Shown: positions 49,272-58,190 of the stretch, one piece after another | Layout: each line of letters begins with the position of its first letter | How positions within the stretch are numbered: position 1 is the first letter of the stretch | Assembly (NCBI GenBank): GCA_963802575.1 | Contig: CAWDJF010000005.1 | Coordinates: 1 to 64,000, forward strand | Direction of reading: 5' to 3' | Length of the DNA: 64,000 nt | From: DATFTE01 sp963802575 | GTDB taxonomy: Bacteria > Acidobacteriota > Terriglobia > Terriglobales > Acidobacteriaceae | The notes under the pieces: model-generated | What the model was told of the DNA's origin: nothing | The model's database searches: none | What the model saw: the letters and a program-made list of their open reading frames with translations, nothing else | Position numbers and translations under genes: made by a program

Positions 49272-50033
49272 TTAGCCGTGCAGCAATCGGCCCAGTTCGC
49301 GGTCCCACACTTCGAGATCGTTGTGCGGAATTTCTCCCACCGGCCGGCGCACCGGTTCGCGGCTTACCAGGTAGAAGAACCAGATCAGGACGCAGCAATG
49401 GAAGGTGGCCATGGTTACGAACGAGAAGATATCGGTCGGATTGTAAGGGCCGGCTTGAATCCAGATTGACGACGCGACCAGTTGCACAGTCGCGAAAATG
49501 CCCAAGCCAGTGGCGATTCCAAAAACGTAGCTGCGCCACGACAATCCAAAGTAAGAAGAAAACATGAAAAGAAACAGAAGCAAGCCACACTGAATGATGC
49601 TAATGGTGCGATCGACCGCATAAACGCCGGAGAGAATCCACAGTCCCTGCGGGGACGGCGAGTACACTGCGACCGCAACAGCCACTAGCAGGAGGACGGC
49701 TCCCGCCCAACGAAACACTAATTTACCGACTTCCCACAATGCGGGATAAGGCCGGAAGACATGAGCGAAAATCTCCCAAATCAATCCGAAGCGCAGCACC
49801 GTGCTCCCGATCACGTCGATCCAATCCGTCTGCCAGTACAGCATTGGTGAAACGGCAGGAATGTGATCGAAGGCGAAAAGCGTGATGCCCAAAGCCGCCA
49901 CCCACAGGGTGTAGGCGAAGAAAATCGGAAACTCTCGGTGCAGCTTGCGGCGAATCATCACAGCTAGAATGCTTACCTGGAAGGCGTGAGGGGCGAGCCA
50001 CAAATAGTGCCAGAGGGGTGAGTGAGGATGCAT
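49272..50033 (-). CDS. Seven-helix membrane protein, unknown
   Basis: The product is 253 aa from ATG 50033; an upstream start at 50078 adds basic residues from the gap. There are seven predicted spans, beginning LWHYLWLAPHAFQVSILAVM and including FFAYTLWVAALGITLFAF and IIQCGLLLFLFMFSSYFGL. The cytoplasmic tail is acidic (GEIPHNDLEVWDRELGRLL). No catalytic motif is recognised. It is a single gene converging on the MscS gene. Confidence 0.7.
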   Translation of the reverse strand: MHPHSPLWHYLWLAPHAFQVSILAVMIRRKLHREFPIFFAYTLWVAALGITLFAFDHIPAVSPMLYWQTDWIDVIGSTVLRFGLIWEIFAHVFRPYPALWEVGKLVFRWAGAVLLLVAVAVAVYSPSPQGLWILSGVYAVDRTISIIQCGLLLFLFMFSSYFGLSWRSYVFGIATGLGIFATVQLVASSIWIQAGPYNPTDIFSFVTMATFHCCVLIWFFYLVSREPVRRPVGEIPHNDLEVWDRELGRLLHG

Positions 50034-50138
50034 AGTGCGCTTCTGCGCACTATACCGCGCCCCCCGGACTGGCCACAACTAATTTTCCCTAGTCGCCAGA
50101 GCCTCGCAGGTTTTAATCCTTATGAAATATGCACATAA

Positions 50139-50264
50139 CTACGGTTTGCACATCATTCCCTGGCAATTGGGATTCGGGTTGCCATCAGCCAACATTTTTG
50201 GCGGGTTCGCTAATGCTCCGGCCAGCAGGGCAGCGCCCAACAAATACAACCAGATCTTTTTCAC
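50139..50264 (-). CDS. Small secreted peptide (41 aa) with two Cys
   Basis: GTG start (complement 50262-50264) with AAGGAG seven bases upstream, a very good site. The peptide is a lipid-free signal sequence, KKIWLYLLGAALLAGALA, then a 22-residue mature part ADGNPNPNCQGMMCKP-like with Cys spaced C-x4-C. The mature part could form a disulfide. No similar gene is adjacent. It is too short for usual ORF cut-offs. Confidence 0.6.
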   Translation of the reverse strand: MKKIWLYLLGAALLAGALANPPKMLADGNPNPNCQGMMCKP

Positions 50265-50545
50265 GGTAGAGCTCCTTTGATTGAAGTGGCTTTATGCCTA
50301 CCACGACAATTTGCACGATGGGCTAGCGGATTTTTTGAACAGGTTGTGAATAATCGTATTTTCGGAACATAGAACGGCCGCGTAGCGCACAAACAAGCCT
50401 GAAAACAGGGGCGTCGGCTGGTTTCGAGAGGACTACTGAAGGGTATGGTTAGAACGATTTGCAGCGTCCTACGTGACCTCAGGCGCAATTCTTACAGCCG
50501 CTAGCTATGGCATCGTTGTAGACTGCAGGTCTTTCGGGGGAATGT
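50265..50545. other. Gap between the small peptide gene and ppk2
   Basis: A divergent gap of about 280 nt. No frame with a ribosome site. The promoters of both units should lie here. An AT-rich run CGGATTTTTTGAACAGG occurs around 50330-50342. Confidence 0.4.
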
Positions 50546-51454
50546 ATGAGTTGGGCGAGCAAGCTGGTGAAGCCGTACTGCATCGAAGACGGAGAGAGCT
50601 TTCGGCTCAAAGACTTCGATCCTGCCGACACTGGAAAATTGAAGTCCGAAGCGGAAGCCAAAGAACTCCTGGTCAAAGGCATCGCCAAGATGGCCGAGTT
50701 GCAGGACAAGTTATATGCCCAGGACCGTTGGGCTCTCCTACTGATCATCCAGGCCATGGACGCAGCGGGGAAAGACGGCATCGTCAAACACGTCATGTCG
50801 GGCGTCAATCCCCAGGGCTGCGAGGTGTCGTCGTTCAAGCAGCCTTCCCCTGAGGAACTGGACCACGATTACCTTTGGCGGGCGCAGCGCCGCTCCCCGG
50901 AGCGCGGCAAGATTGGAATTTTTAACCGCTCCTACTACGAAGAAGTGCTGGTGGTGCGCGTCCATCCGGAAATCCTGAAGAGCCAGCAACTGCCGCCAAC
51001 GCTGATCACCGAAAACATCTGGAAAGAGCGCTACCAGGACATGTGCGAGTACGAGCGCTATCTCTCACGCAACGGAATTGTCACGCGCAAGTTTTTTCTG
51101 CACCTCTCAAAGAAGGAGCAGAAGAGGCGCTTCATGGCTCGCCTCGATCAGCCAGAGAAGAACTGGAAATTTTCCGCAGCCGATGTGCGCGAGCGCCGCT
51201 TCTGGGACGATTACCACAACGCTTACGAAGAAATGATCCGCCACACCGCCACCAAGCGTGCTCCCTGGTACGTTGTTCCCGCTGACAACAAGTGGTTTAC
51301 GCGCGTTATCGTTGCCGCGGCGGTGGTTGATGCTCTTGAGCAACTGGATTTGCACTATCCGGTTGTCGAAGGCGACAAGCTCAAAGCATTGCTCGAAGCC
51401 CGTGCGGAGCTATTGGCCGGCAAAGAATCTGCCAAGGATAAGAAAAAGAAATAG
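50546..51454 (+). CDS. Polyphosphate kinase 2 family protein
   Basis: The product is 302 aa. Walker A-like IQAMDAAGKDG, Walker B-like GIFNRSYYEEVLVVRVHP, and the lid VTRKFFLHLSKKEQKRRF with several Arg residues fit PPK2. The enzyme uses inorganic polyphosphate to phosphorylate nucleotides. The full-length match to the single-domain type and the Lys-rich tail (AKDKKKK) suggest a cytoplasmic enzyme of the polyP:AMP/ADP class; the subclass is uncertain. ATG 50546 is preferred to ATG 50542, which is in another frame. Confidence 0.92.
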   Translation: MSWASKLVKPYCIEDGESFRLKDFDPADTGKLKSEAEAKELLVKGIAKMAELQDKLYAQDRWALLLIIQAMDAAGKDGIVKHVMSGVNPQGCEVSSFKQPSPEELDHDYLWRAQRRSPERGKIGIFNRSYYEEVLVVRVHPEILKSQQLPPTLITENIWKERYQDMCEYERYLSRNGIVTRKFFLHLSKKEQKRRFMARLDQPEKNWKFSAADVRERRFWDDYHNAYEEMIRHTATKRAPWYVVPADNKWFTRVIVAAAVVDALEQLDLHYPVVEGDKLKALLEARAELLAGKESAKDKKKK

Positions 51455-51557
51455 CCCACGCAGATATGACCGGAGGTCGTGTCGACGCTCACGCAGAATA
51501 ATCTGCCGTAATGGGTTTGCTGCGATAACATAGAAGAAACCCCATTCTTCCCTGGAG

Positions 51558-52715
51558 ATGAAACCTATGGACGGCACCGAATTGACGGTGCGCCGTGCAG
51601 CCTGCCTGCTTGCGGTAGCGCTACTTGCGATGACGGCGACCCTATCCCTGGCCCAGAAGGACAAAACCGAAAGAACTGGAAAGCCTGCCGCTCAGCCGGT
51701 CGCCGCCACCGAAGACGACGCATCGAAGAAGGCCAACGAAGACCCGACTTTCAAGGGGATGAAGTACCGCGCGATTGGTCCGTTCCGCGGCGGCCGTTCT
51801 CTGACGGCTTCGGGCATCGCCGGTGATCCGACCACCTACTATTTCGGCGCGACCGGCGGAGGCGTCTGGAAATCGACCGATGGCGCCATGACCTGGACTC
51901 CGGTCTTCGACAAGCAAGATGTGTCTTCGATCGGCAGCCTCGCGGTATCTGCGTCCGACCCCAATATTGTTTATGTCGGCACCGGCGAGGCCTGCATACG
52001 CGGCAACATCTCTCATGGCGACGGCGTCTACAAATCGCTCGATGGCGGTAAGACCTGGAAGAATATCGGCCTTCGCGACACGCGGTCGATCGGACGAGTC
52101 ATCGTCAATCCCTCGAATCCTGACATCGTCTATGTTGCGGCTCTCGGGCATCCTTTCGGGCCGAACTCCGAGCGCGGCATCTTCCGCACGACCGACGGCG
52201 GAAAGACTTGGGAGAAAGTTCTCTATAAAGACGAAAACACCGGAGGGATCGACGTCGCTTTTGATCCGCACAACTCCAACATTTTGTATGCCTCGCTATG
52301 GCAGGCGAGGCGCACGCCTTGGGGATTCGCCAGCGGTGGGCCGGGTAGCGGCATCTATCGGTCGAACGATGGCGGAACCACATGGAAGCAGCTTCAAGAG
52401 CACGGGCTTCCCAAGGGACCCTATGGCCGCATCGGGCTTTCGGTAGCCGCGAATTCCGATCGCGTGTACGCGCTGATTGAAGCCGCCGAGGGCGGAATCT
52501 ATCGCTCCGACGATAGCGGCGAGACCTGGCAACTGGTTGATGACGACCATTCGCTTCCGCCAGCGCGCCTGGTATTACATGCATATCGTCGCCGATCCGC
52601 AGGACGCGGATACGGTGTACGTGCTCAACGTCGATTTCTACAAATCGACCGACGGTGGCCGCACCTTCAACAAGGTCAAAGTTCCGCACGGAGACAATCA
52701 CGGCCTGTGGATTGA
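51558..52715 (+). CDS. BNR-repeat secreted protein (sortilin/VPS10-like), front part before frameshift
   Basis: Starts at ATG 51558 or 51567 (GGAG before both). A signal peptide ends near residue 33 (LLAMTATLSLAQ). Then come Asp-box repeats such as GGVWKSTDGAMTWTP, SLDGGKTWKNI, TTDGGKTWEKV and SNDGGTTWKQL. After residue about 333 (DDDHSLP) the frame is lost: one extra C at 52557-52558. With it removed, the frame continues into 52477-54834 as DDDHSLRQRAWYYMHIVADP. Confidence 0.85.
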   Translation: MKPMDGTELTVRRAACLLAVALLAMTATLSLAQKDKTERTGKPAAQPVAATEDDASKKANEDPTFKGMKYRAIGPFRGGRSLTASGIAGDPTTYYFGATGGGVWKSTDGAMTWTPVFDKQDVSSIGSLAVSASDPNIVYVGTGEACIRGNISHGDGVYKSLDGGKTWKNIGLRDTRSIGRVIVNPSNPDIVYVAALGHPFGPNSERGIFRTTDGGKTWEKVLYKDENTGGIDVAFDPHNSNILYASLWQARRTPWGFASGGPGSGIYRSNDGGTTWKQLQEHGLPKGPYGRIGLSVAANSDRVYALIEAAEGGIYRSDDSGETWQLVDDDHSLPPARLVLHAYRRRSAGRGYGVRAQRRFLQIDRRWPHLQQGQSSARRQSRPVD

Positions 52716-54834
52716 TCCCAAGAATCCGCGCCGCATGATCGCCTCGAACGATGGCGGAGTGACCGTGACTCTCGACGGAGGGAAGACCTGGAGTCGTGAG
52801 GATAACCAGCCGACCGCGCAGTTCTACCACGTCATTGCCGACACGCGCACGCCGTACCACGTCTACGGCGCGCAGCAAGACAACAGCACCATCGGCATCG
52901 CCACCCGCAGCGACAACGGATTCATCGATGCCCCCGACTGGTACGCGGTGGGCGGCGGCGAAGCGGGATGGATCGCGCCCTATCCTCCCGATCCCAATAT
53001 CGTTTATGCGGGAGACTACGAGGGCAAGATCACGCGCTTCGACAAGCGCACTGGCCAGATCAAAGAAATCACAGTCTATCCCGATCTGACCGACGGTGGC
53101 GGAGCGGCCAATCTTGAGCACCGCTTTCAATGGACTGCGCCCATCGTGATTTCACCCAACGATCCCAACACGCTCTATCACGCCGGGGAAAAGTTATTTA
53201 AGACCACCGACGGCGGAGTGCATTGGGTGGCGATCAGTCCTGATCTCACGCGCAATGACAAGAGCAAGCAGCAGGCGTCCGGCGGATCGATCACGATTGA
53301 TGACACGGGCACCGAATACTACGACACGATTTTTGCAGTAGCCGAGTCGCCCGTCGCGAAGGATCTGATCTGGGCGGGAACCGATGACGGACTCATTCAC
53401 GTCACTCGCGACGGCGGCAAGAACTGGACCAACGTCACGCCCAAAGATCTGCCGGACTGGAGCCGCATCAGCCTGATCGACGCTTCTCCGCACGATGCCG
53501 GCGCCGCTTATGTTGCCGTCGATCGACATCAACTCGACGATTACCATCCTTACGTCTACAAGACCAGCGACTACGGCAAGACCTGGACCAAGATCACGAA
53601 GGGAATCGCTGACGATACATTTGTCCGCGCGGTGAGAGAAGATCCCAAACGTCGCGGGCTTCTCTATGCGGGAACTGAGAAGGGTGTATACGTCTCGTTC
53701 AACGATGGCGCGGACTGGCGGTCTTTGCAACTCAATTTGCCGACTACCCCGGTTCACGATCTGGTCGTCAAGAACGACGACCTGGTTCTCGCCACGCATG
53801 GCCGGTCATTTTGGATTCTCGACGACGTTTCTCCGTTGCGCCAGTTCAAAGACGATCTCCCGCAGCAGGAGGCTCACCTCTACGCTCCCGCTACCGCGAC
53901 CCGGTTGCATTTCGCTGACGACGTCCCTAAGCCAATCCTTGTGGGCGAAAATCCTCCTTCCGGCGCGGTGATTTATTACTCGTTGAAAGAAGCGCCGAAG
54001 GGCGAGGTTTCCATCGAGATTCTCGACGGCTCCGGCAGCGTGATCCGCAAGTATTCAAGCAACAAAGTCACGGAACTGGACGAGCCTCTCGATCCCGACG
54101 AGAAGAAGCCGGAAAAGCAGATCAAAGCCGAAGCCGGCTTGAACCGCTTCCTGTGGGACATGCGCTACGAGAGCGCTATCCATGTGCCGGACTACTATTT
54201 GTGGGAATACAAAGACGGCGCGCTTGGACCGCTCGTGGTGCCCGGAAAATATCAGGTGCGCCTGACCGCGGACGGCAAGAGTCAAACTGCGCCGTTCGAA
54301 GTGATGCTCGATCCGCGGGTCAATGTTTCGCAGGCTGATCTGCAGAAGCAGTTCGATCTCTTGCTGCAGATTCGCGATGAGCTGAGCCGCGTCTATGAAA
54401 CGGTCAATCAGATTCAGGATGTGCGCGCTCAGGTCAACGGACTAAAGAAACGCCTTCCTGACAGCGATTCCAACAAGCCCGTTCTCGCCGCAGCCGGTGA
54501 TATTGACCAGAAGATGCTCGCTGTCCGCGACAACCTGGTGCAGTTGAAGATTAAGGCCAACGAAGACTCGCTGGTCTATCCCCAGAGGGTCGACAGCAAG
54601 CTGGCCTTCCTGGCGTTGGCGGTCGGTGATTCCACCGACTCGGCTCCGACCGAGTCCGAATACCAGCAATATGAAAAATTGAAGAAACAGGCCGATGATT
54701 ACCTGGCCCATTGGCGGGAATTGCAGCTCACCGAGCTGGCTTCTTTCCAGAAGATGATGGCAGGACAGAACATACAGGCGATTGTGGTGCCGTCCTCGAG
54801 CCGGGTCGCGGCGGGCGGGGAGGAAGAGAAGTAA
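52477..54834 (+). CDS. BNR-repeat secreted protein (sortilin/VPS10-like), back part
   Basis: The genuine sequence begins near RQRAWYYMHIVADP (52560) and carries further Asp-box propeller repeats (KSTDGGRTF, LDGGKTWS, TTDGGVHWV, RDGGKNWTN, TSDYGKTWT). A C-terminal domain follows with an Ig-like VIYYSLKEAPKGEVSIEILD and a long helical end (LKKQADDYLAHWRELQLTEL). The joined protein would be about 1090 aa. Such large secreted 10-blade propellers are common in this phylum; enzyme activity is unproven. Confidence 0.85.
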   Translation: MKPPRAESIAPTIAARPGNWLMTTIRFRQRAWYYMHIVADPQDADTVYVLNVDFYKSTDGGRTFNKVKVPHGDNHGLWIDPKNPRRMIASNDGGVTVTLDGGKTWSREDNQPTAQFYHVIADTRTPYHVYGAQQDNSTIGIATRSDNGFIDAPDWYAVGGGEAGWIAPYPPDPNIVYAGDYEGKITRFDKRTGQIKEITVYPDLTDGGGAANLEHRFQWTAPIVISPNDPNTLYHAGEKLFKTTDGGVHWVAISPDLTRNDKSKQQASGGSITIDDTGTEYYDTIFAVAESPVAKDLIWAGTDDGLIHVTRDGGKNWTNVTPKDLPDWSRISLIDASPHDAGAAYVAVDRHQLDDYHPYVYKTSDYGKTWTKITKGIADDTFVRAVREDPKRRGLLYAGTEKGVYVSFNDGADWRSLQLNLPTTPVHDLVVKNDDLVLATHGRSFWILDDVSPLRQFKDDLPQQEAHLYAPATATRLHFADDVPKPILVGENPPSGAVIYYSLKEAPKGEVSIEILDGSGSVIRKYSSNKVTELDEPLDPDEKKPEKQIKAEAGLNRFLWDMRYESAIHVPDYYLWEYKDGALGPLVVPGKYQVRLTADGKSQTAPFEVMLDPRVNVSQADLQKQFDLLLQIRDELSRVYETVNQIQDVRAQVNGLKKRLPDSDSNKPVLAAAGDIDQKMLAVRDNLVQLKIKANEDSLVYPQRVDSKLAFLALAVGDSTDSAPTESEYQQYEKLKKQADDYLAHWRELQLTELASFQKMMAGQNIQAIVVPSSSRVAAGGEEEK

Positions 54835-55310
54835 CTCCTTTTCCTGTGCCCGTAACAGTACTGATGCCTGACTTTCGTGCCACTCGTATGGCACGTTAGT
54901 GGATTGTCCACATTCCAGCCGCTTGCTACCGTAATCGTATTGCATTCGGTCCGGTTGTCTCCCCTGTGGCGCTAGGGCAGTGTAGCGGGGGTGGGCTATG
55001 AAACTGGTTCATGTTTGCTATGCGGCGATCGGGTTCGCGGTGGCTCGCTGGATTTTTAAGCGACAACCGGTTCCGGTAGCAGATCCGGTGGCGCGTTTTC
55101 GCATTTCTGGCCTGTTGTAAGAAAACGGTCATCCTTGGGCGTGCGGAGTCCCGTTGCGTGTCACTTCATCCCGCACGCCCAATCACTTCTTCGGGAACCA
55201 ATCCCGTCACTCTTTCCAAAGGACTAGTACCTACGTTTGTGGTAACCCCCTTTCCGGTTACCTCCCACTGACTAGAATCTTCTTAGGCGGCTTTCCGCCT
55301 TGCATCACTG
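54835..55310. other. Gap with one doubtful micro-ORF
   Basis: About 475 nt. Apart from the 40-aa frame at 54998-55120 no coding frame stands out. The right part has a C-rich CTTTCCAAAGGACTAG stretch and no clear -35/-10 pair. Confidence 0.4.
54998..55120 (+). CDS. Possible small membrane peptide (40 aa)
   Basis: ATG 54998 has GGGGGTGGG just upstream. The peptide reads MKLVHVCYAAIGFAVARWIF then a basic, Pro/Val-rich tail ending RISGLL. A single short hydrophobic segment. It has no neighbours in operon order. May be chance. Confidence 0.35.
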   Translation: MKLVHVCYAAIGFAVARWIFKRQPVPVADPVARFRISGLL

Positions 55311-56108
55311 ATGAGGGCAAAGACTATCTTCGCGGCAGTCGTGTTGATGGCGGTTGCGTTGCCGGCCTGCGCGCAAAGTGACGATCCCAACGACGTCTCT
55401 CTTGGAGACCTAGCCCGAACGCTGCGCCAGAAGAAAGATGCCGAGAATGTTCCAGCCCCGGCGAAACCTGTCATCGACAATGACAACCTCACTGCGGTGA
55501 TGGATGACGTCGCCAGCCATCGTCCTTCGCATAGCCTCAGTTTTTCCTTCGATGCGCTGGGAAAGAAATTTCAGGTTTCGTCTTCTCCTGACGTGACTTG
55601 CAGCCTCTCGTTCAATGCCAACGCCACCGCGCTGATCTCCGATCCCTACGCCTCGCGCGATTTGCCTGCGGAAGACTTGGCCAAACTCGACGGTCCCGCC
55701 ATCATCAACGGCGACACGCTTGAAGTTTCGGTGCACAACGGCAGCGGATGGAGCCTGAAGGAAATTACCGTGGGACTTACGATCCTACGTCCGGGAGAGG
55801 GAGGAGAAGCGTACGCTGGTCCAGCAAGAATCATCACCGCCGCGGCCACGCCACTGCCGGGAACCACGCCGCCTCCCGAGGAAAAGCGCTCGGACACGAC
55901 TGTGCTCTACCACATCAAAGGCGCAGCCGCGCCCGACAGTACGACCGTGTTCCGCGAGGCATTGGGAACGCCGCCGACACCCGACCAGGAGTGGCATTGG
56001 GCCATCGTCGAGGCCCAGGGATATCCGCCGCGCCCCGGCGAGAAGACGCCAGCTCAAGCTCCCGTAAGCCAGATCCCGCAGGTTGACACCAGTTCTCCCG
56101 TCAACTAG
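55311..56108 (+). CDS. Secreted acidobacterial protein with SLGDLAR motif
   Basis: The product is 265 aa. Residues 1-21 are a signal peptide (FAAVVLMAVALPACAQ). The mature N-terminus DPNDVSLGDLARTLRQKKDA carries the SLGDLAR-type helix common in exported proteins of this phylum. The middle part (FSFDALGKKFQVSSSPDVTC) and the NGSGWSLKEITVGLTIL strand suggest a beta-sandwich. The C-terminal third is Pro-rich and low-complexity. Role unknown. Confidence 0.7.
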   Translation: MRAKTIFAAVVLMAVALPACAQSDDPNDVSLGDLARTLRQKKDAENVPAPAKPVIDNDNLTAVMDDVASHRPSHSLSFSFDALGKKFQVSSSPDVTCSLSFNANATALISDPYASRDLPAEDLAKLDGPAIINGDTLEVSVHNGSGWSLKEITVGLTILRPGEGGEAYAGPARIITAAATPLPGTTPPPEEKRSDTTVLYHIKGAAAPDSTTVFREALGTPPTPDQEWHWAIVEAQGYPPRPGEKTPAQAPVSQIPQVDTSSPVN

Positions 56109-57163
56109 TTCGCCGTGATGGCCCCAAATACGCCGGTCGTGTATGAGTTGCCGCCAGCGGCGTAATACAGCGTGTTGACCGGACCCGACTTCTTGTTTCC
56201 GTTTCCAAACGAAATTCCCCAGAGCCCGGGGATCACAATCGTGGTGCCCGTCGAGTCTTCGAGGAAGCCGAGGAACGCACCCGTAGTTGGATTGAAAGCC
56301 GCAATCTTTCCGCTGGTCGTATTTCCCACCAGAATGGAGCTGCTGAAAGCACCGAAATTCGCGGGCGCCTGCACAATGCCCCACGGCTCGCTGAAGTTGC
56401 CCTTAGCCAGCCGCAGCTTCAGATTTCCGTTGGTGTCGAACGCATCCACAAATCCGCCCGAGGTGCCATTGAAAAACGACACCCACATTTTCGAGCCGAT
56501 GGCCTGGATGCCGTAGGGCTTGTATGACTTGGGAATCTTCGGATCGGTAAAGGTTCCAGTTAGCGTGACCGGAGTGAATAACGTTGCATCGTAGGCTTCG
56601 ACAACGCCGGCTTTGAAGTTCGTCACGTAATACGCGAGCGCCCTGGTGGTGGCGTTGGTCGCGATCGTCATTCCAAAATATGAGGCGGCCGCGCTGCCGT
56701 GGTTCACCATGATGGTGGCCGTGTTCACGTGGCACTCGTAGCATCCCGTACCGCCCGGCGGAGGAGTTTGACCGGCGTTCCAATTGGAGATGGTTCCGTC
56801 AAGTGTGGCGAAGGTGAAATTGTTCAGGCCAGGCCCAGGCCCGGTCGCAGCATTGTACGCAGTGCCTGTCGGGGAGCCCGTGCCCCCTCCAATGGAGGTA
56901 GGAATGGAAATCGCAAGCGGAGCGATGGATGCCGTTCCCGTCTGGTTGGCGTAGTACAAGGTGGTGTAGCCGGTGGCATTGTCTGAGACCCACCACTCGC
57001 CCTCATTTACGCTCGCCTTCGCGGGACGGGACAGGCCCCAGCCATTCACCAGAAGCGGATCCTGAGTGTTGTCGACGATGGACGTTACCGTGTAGCTGTT
57101 GGTTTGAGCGAGAGCGCTCGCGCAGCAAAGAAGGGCCAGACCAATTACGCGCATAATTTTCAT
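56105..57163 (-). CDS. TIGR03118-family secreted propeller with a CxxCH motif
   Basis: The product is 352 aa from ATG 57163, with GGAGG four bases upstream; the frame to 57547 has no such support. The signal peptide ends at SALAQ (residue about 18). The sequence then follows the family pattern SIVDNTQDPLLVNGWGLSRP, WVSDNATGYTTLYYANQTG, NFTFATLDGTISNW and SYKPYGIQAIGSKMWVSF. Inside, GTGCYECHVNTAT contains CYECH, a haem-c attachment signature, in a loop where the family normally has none (as far as I recall). It converges on the SLGDLAR gene, overlapping its end by four bases. Confidence 0.82.
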   Translation of the reverse strand: MKIMRVIGLALLCCASALAQTNSYTVTSIVDNTQDPLLVNGWGLSRPAKASVNEGEWWVSDNATGYTTLYYANQTGTASIAPLAISIPTSIGGGTGSPTGTAYNAATGPGPGLNNFTFATLDGTISNWNAGQTPPPGGTGCYECHVNTATIMVNHGSAAASYFGMTIATNATTRALAYYVTNFKAGVVEAYDATLFTPVTLTGTFTDPKIPKSYKPYGIQAIGSKMWVSFFNGTSGGFVDAFDTNGNLKLRLAKGNFSEPWGIVQAPANFGAFSSSILVGNTTSGKIAAFNPTTGAFLGFLEDSTGTTIVIPGLWGISFGNGNKKSGPVNTLYYAAGGNSYTTGVFGAITAN

Positions 57164-57294
57164 AGCTTCCTCCGCCGCGAGGAGTCTAGCAAAGGCGTCT
57201 CGGCTTGTTGTCATATTTAGGTGAACATTCCTATACATTTGGGTACGGAGAAATGCCCCAGACGGATTTTTCTCCGCAATCAATTCCGCGATTC

Positions 57295-57852
57295 TCAGCG
57301 CGGCCACAGCCAGCCGAACGTTCCCGCCGTGAGCAATCCATAGACGAGCCCGTCGACCGTCTCTTTGATGACCATGCCCCAGGGCTGGCCCTTCCAGATG
57401 CCATTGCTCAGTTGCCCTAGACCATAGGCGAGAAAGGCGGCCGTGCCGACTACACGAAACACTTCCAAATAATTCGCTCCGGGTGCAACTGTGTGGGCTG
57501 CGAGATAGGCGACAAGAAACCCGATGATCAGGCAATAACCGAACCATAATCCCAGAAACTTGGGCATCGCCGGAGGACCACTGGGAAATACGGTCAGAAT
57601 TCCAACCGGCCCCTGCTTGAACTTTTCCATCGTTTCAGGCGACTTCATGTCCTTGTGTGTGCAATAGGGAAACATGTAATAGCCACGCTGCAATCCTGCC
57701 TTGCGCAGGGTAGAGAGGACATTCGCCTCATCGGGAATCTGCTTGCAGTCGCTTTGGTGATACTTCAAAACCACATGCATGATGGAGCTGGCGATAAACA
57801 CGATAACCGCAGACAGAACGATGGGAAGCCAGAGAGCGGAAAGCGAAACCAT
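57295..57852 (-). CDS. Four-span membrane protein, unknown
   Basis: The product is 185 aa. The first span is WLPIVLSAVIVFIASSIMHV with a conserved His; a periplasmic/cytosolic stretch contains FPYCTHKDMKSP and GILTVFPSGPPAMPKFLGLW; three more spans follow. It ends in GLLTAGTFGWLWPR. The start ATG is at 57852. It has no enzyme motif I recognise. A Cys pair in HQSDCKQ and PYCTH is a possible metal or disulfide site. Confidence 0.7.
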   Translation of the reverse strand: MVSLSALWLPIVLSAVIVFIASSIMHVVLKYHQSDCKQIPDEANVLSTLRKAGLQRGYYMFPYCTHKDMKSPETMEKFKQGPVGILTVFPSGPPAMPKFLGLWFGYCLIIGFLVAYLAAHTVAPGANYLEVFRVVGTAAFLAYGLGQLSNGIWKGQPWGMVIKETVDGLVYGLLTAGTFGWLWPR

Positions 57853-58190
57853 GGATTGCCTCCTTCTGAAATGGGGGCCGGGAATCGCAGGCGAGGCTAC
57901 GCCGGGAAGCGGAGGCGGTCAAGGGGTGGGCTATGGAAGATATGAGCAATTGGGAAGGGCACGAGTCTTACTCATGCCGAATCGAGGCAATTTTCTCTGG
58001 CCTTAGCCGCTGCGGTACTCTTCAAGCCAAAAGCGAACCTCAGAGGCTAAAGCCCGTCGGTTCGACCCTTTCATGGCACGAGTGAACTCGTGCCCTTCCC
58101 AAATTCTCTATTGCGCCCCCAACACATCTACAACCGTCTGAGTCAAGGATGCATACTCCGACGTCCAACTCCGATTAAGATATACGTAAT
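57853..58190. other. Gap holding a long palindromic repeat
   Basis: No gene in this 338-nt gap. It is dominated by the inverted repeat at 57951-58102. The right end should hold the multicopper oxidase promoter; AAGATATACGTAATATG lies just before its start. Confidence 0.5.
57951..58102. repeat. 17-bp perfect inverted repeat (REP-like)
   Basis: TTGGGAAGGGCACGAGT (57951-57967) and ACTCGTGCCCTTCCCAA (58086-58102) enclose about 118 nt. An inner CTCATGCC / GGCACGAG pairing is also possible. It looks like a pair of dispersed intergenic repeats. Confidence 0.8.

Noticed and set aside
56802..57156. Plus-strand frames opposite the TIGR03118-like gene
   Set aside because: Antisense; no start signals and basic low-complexity products.
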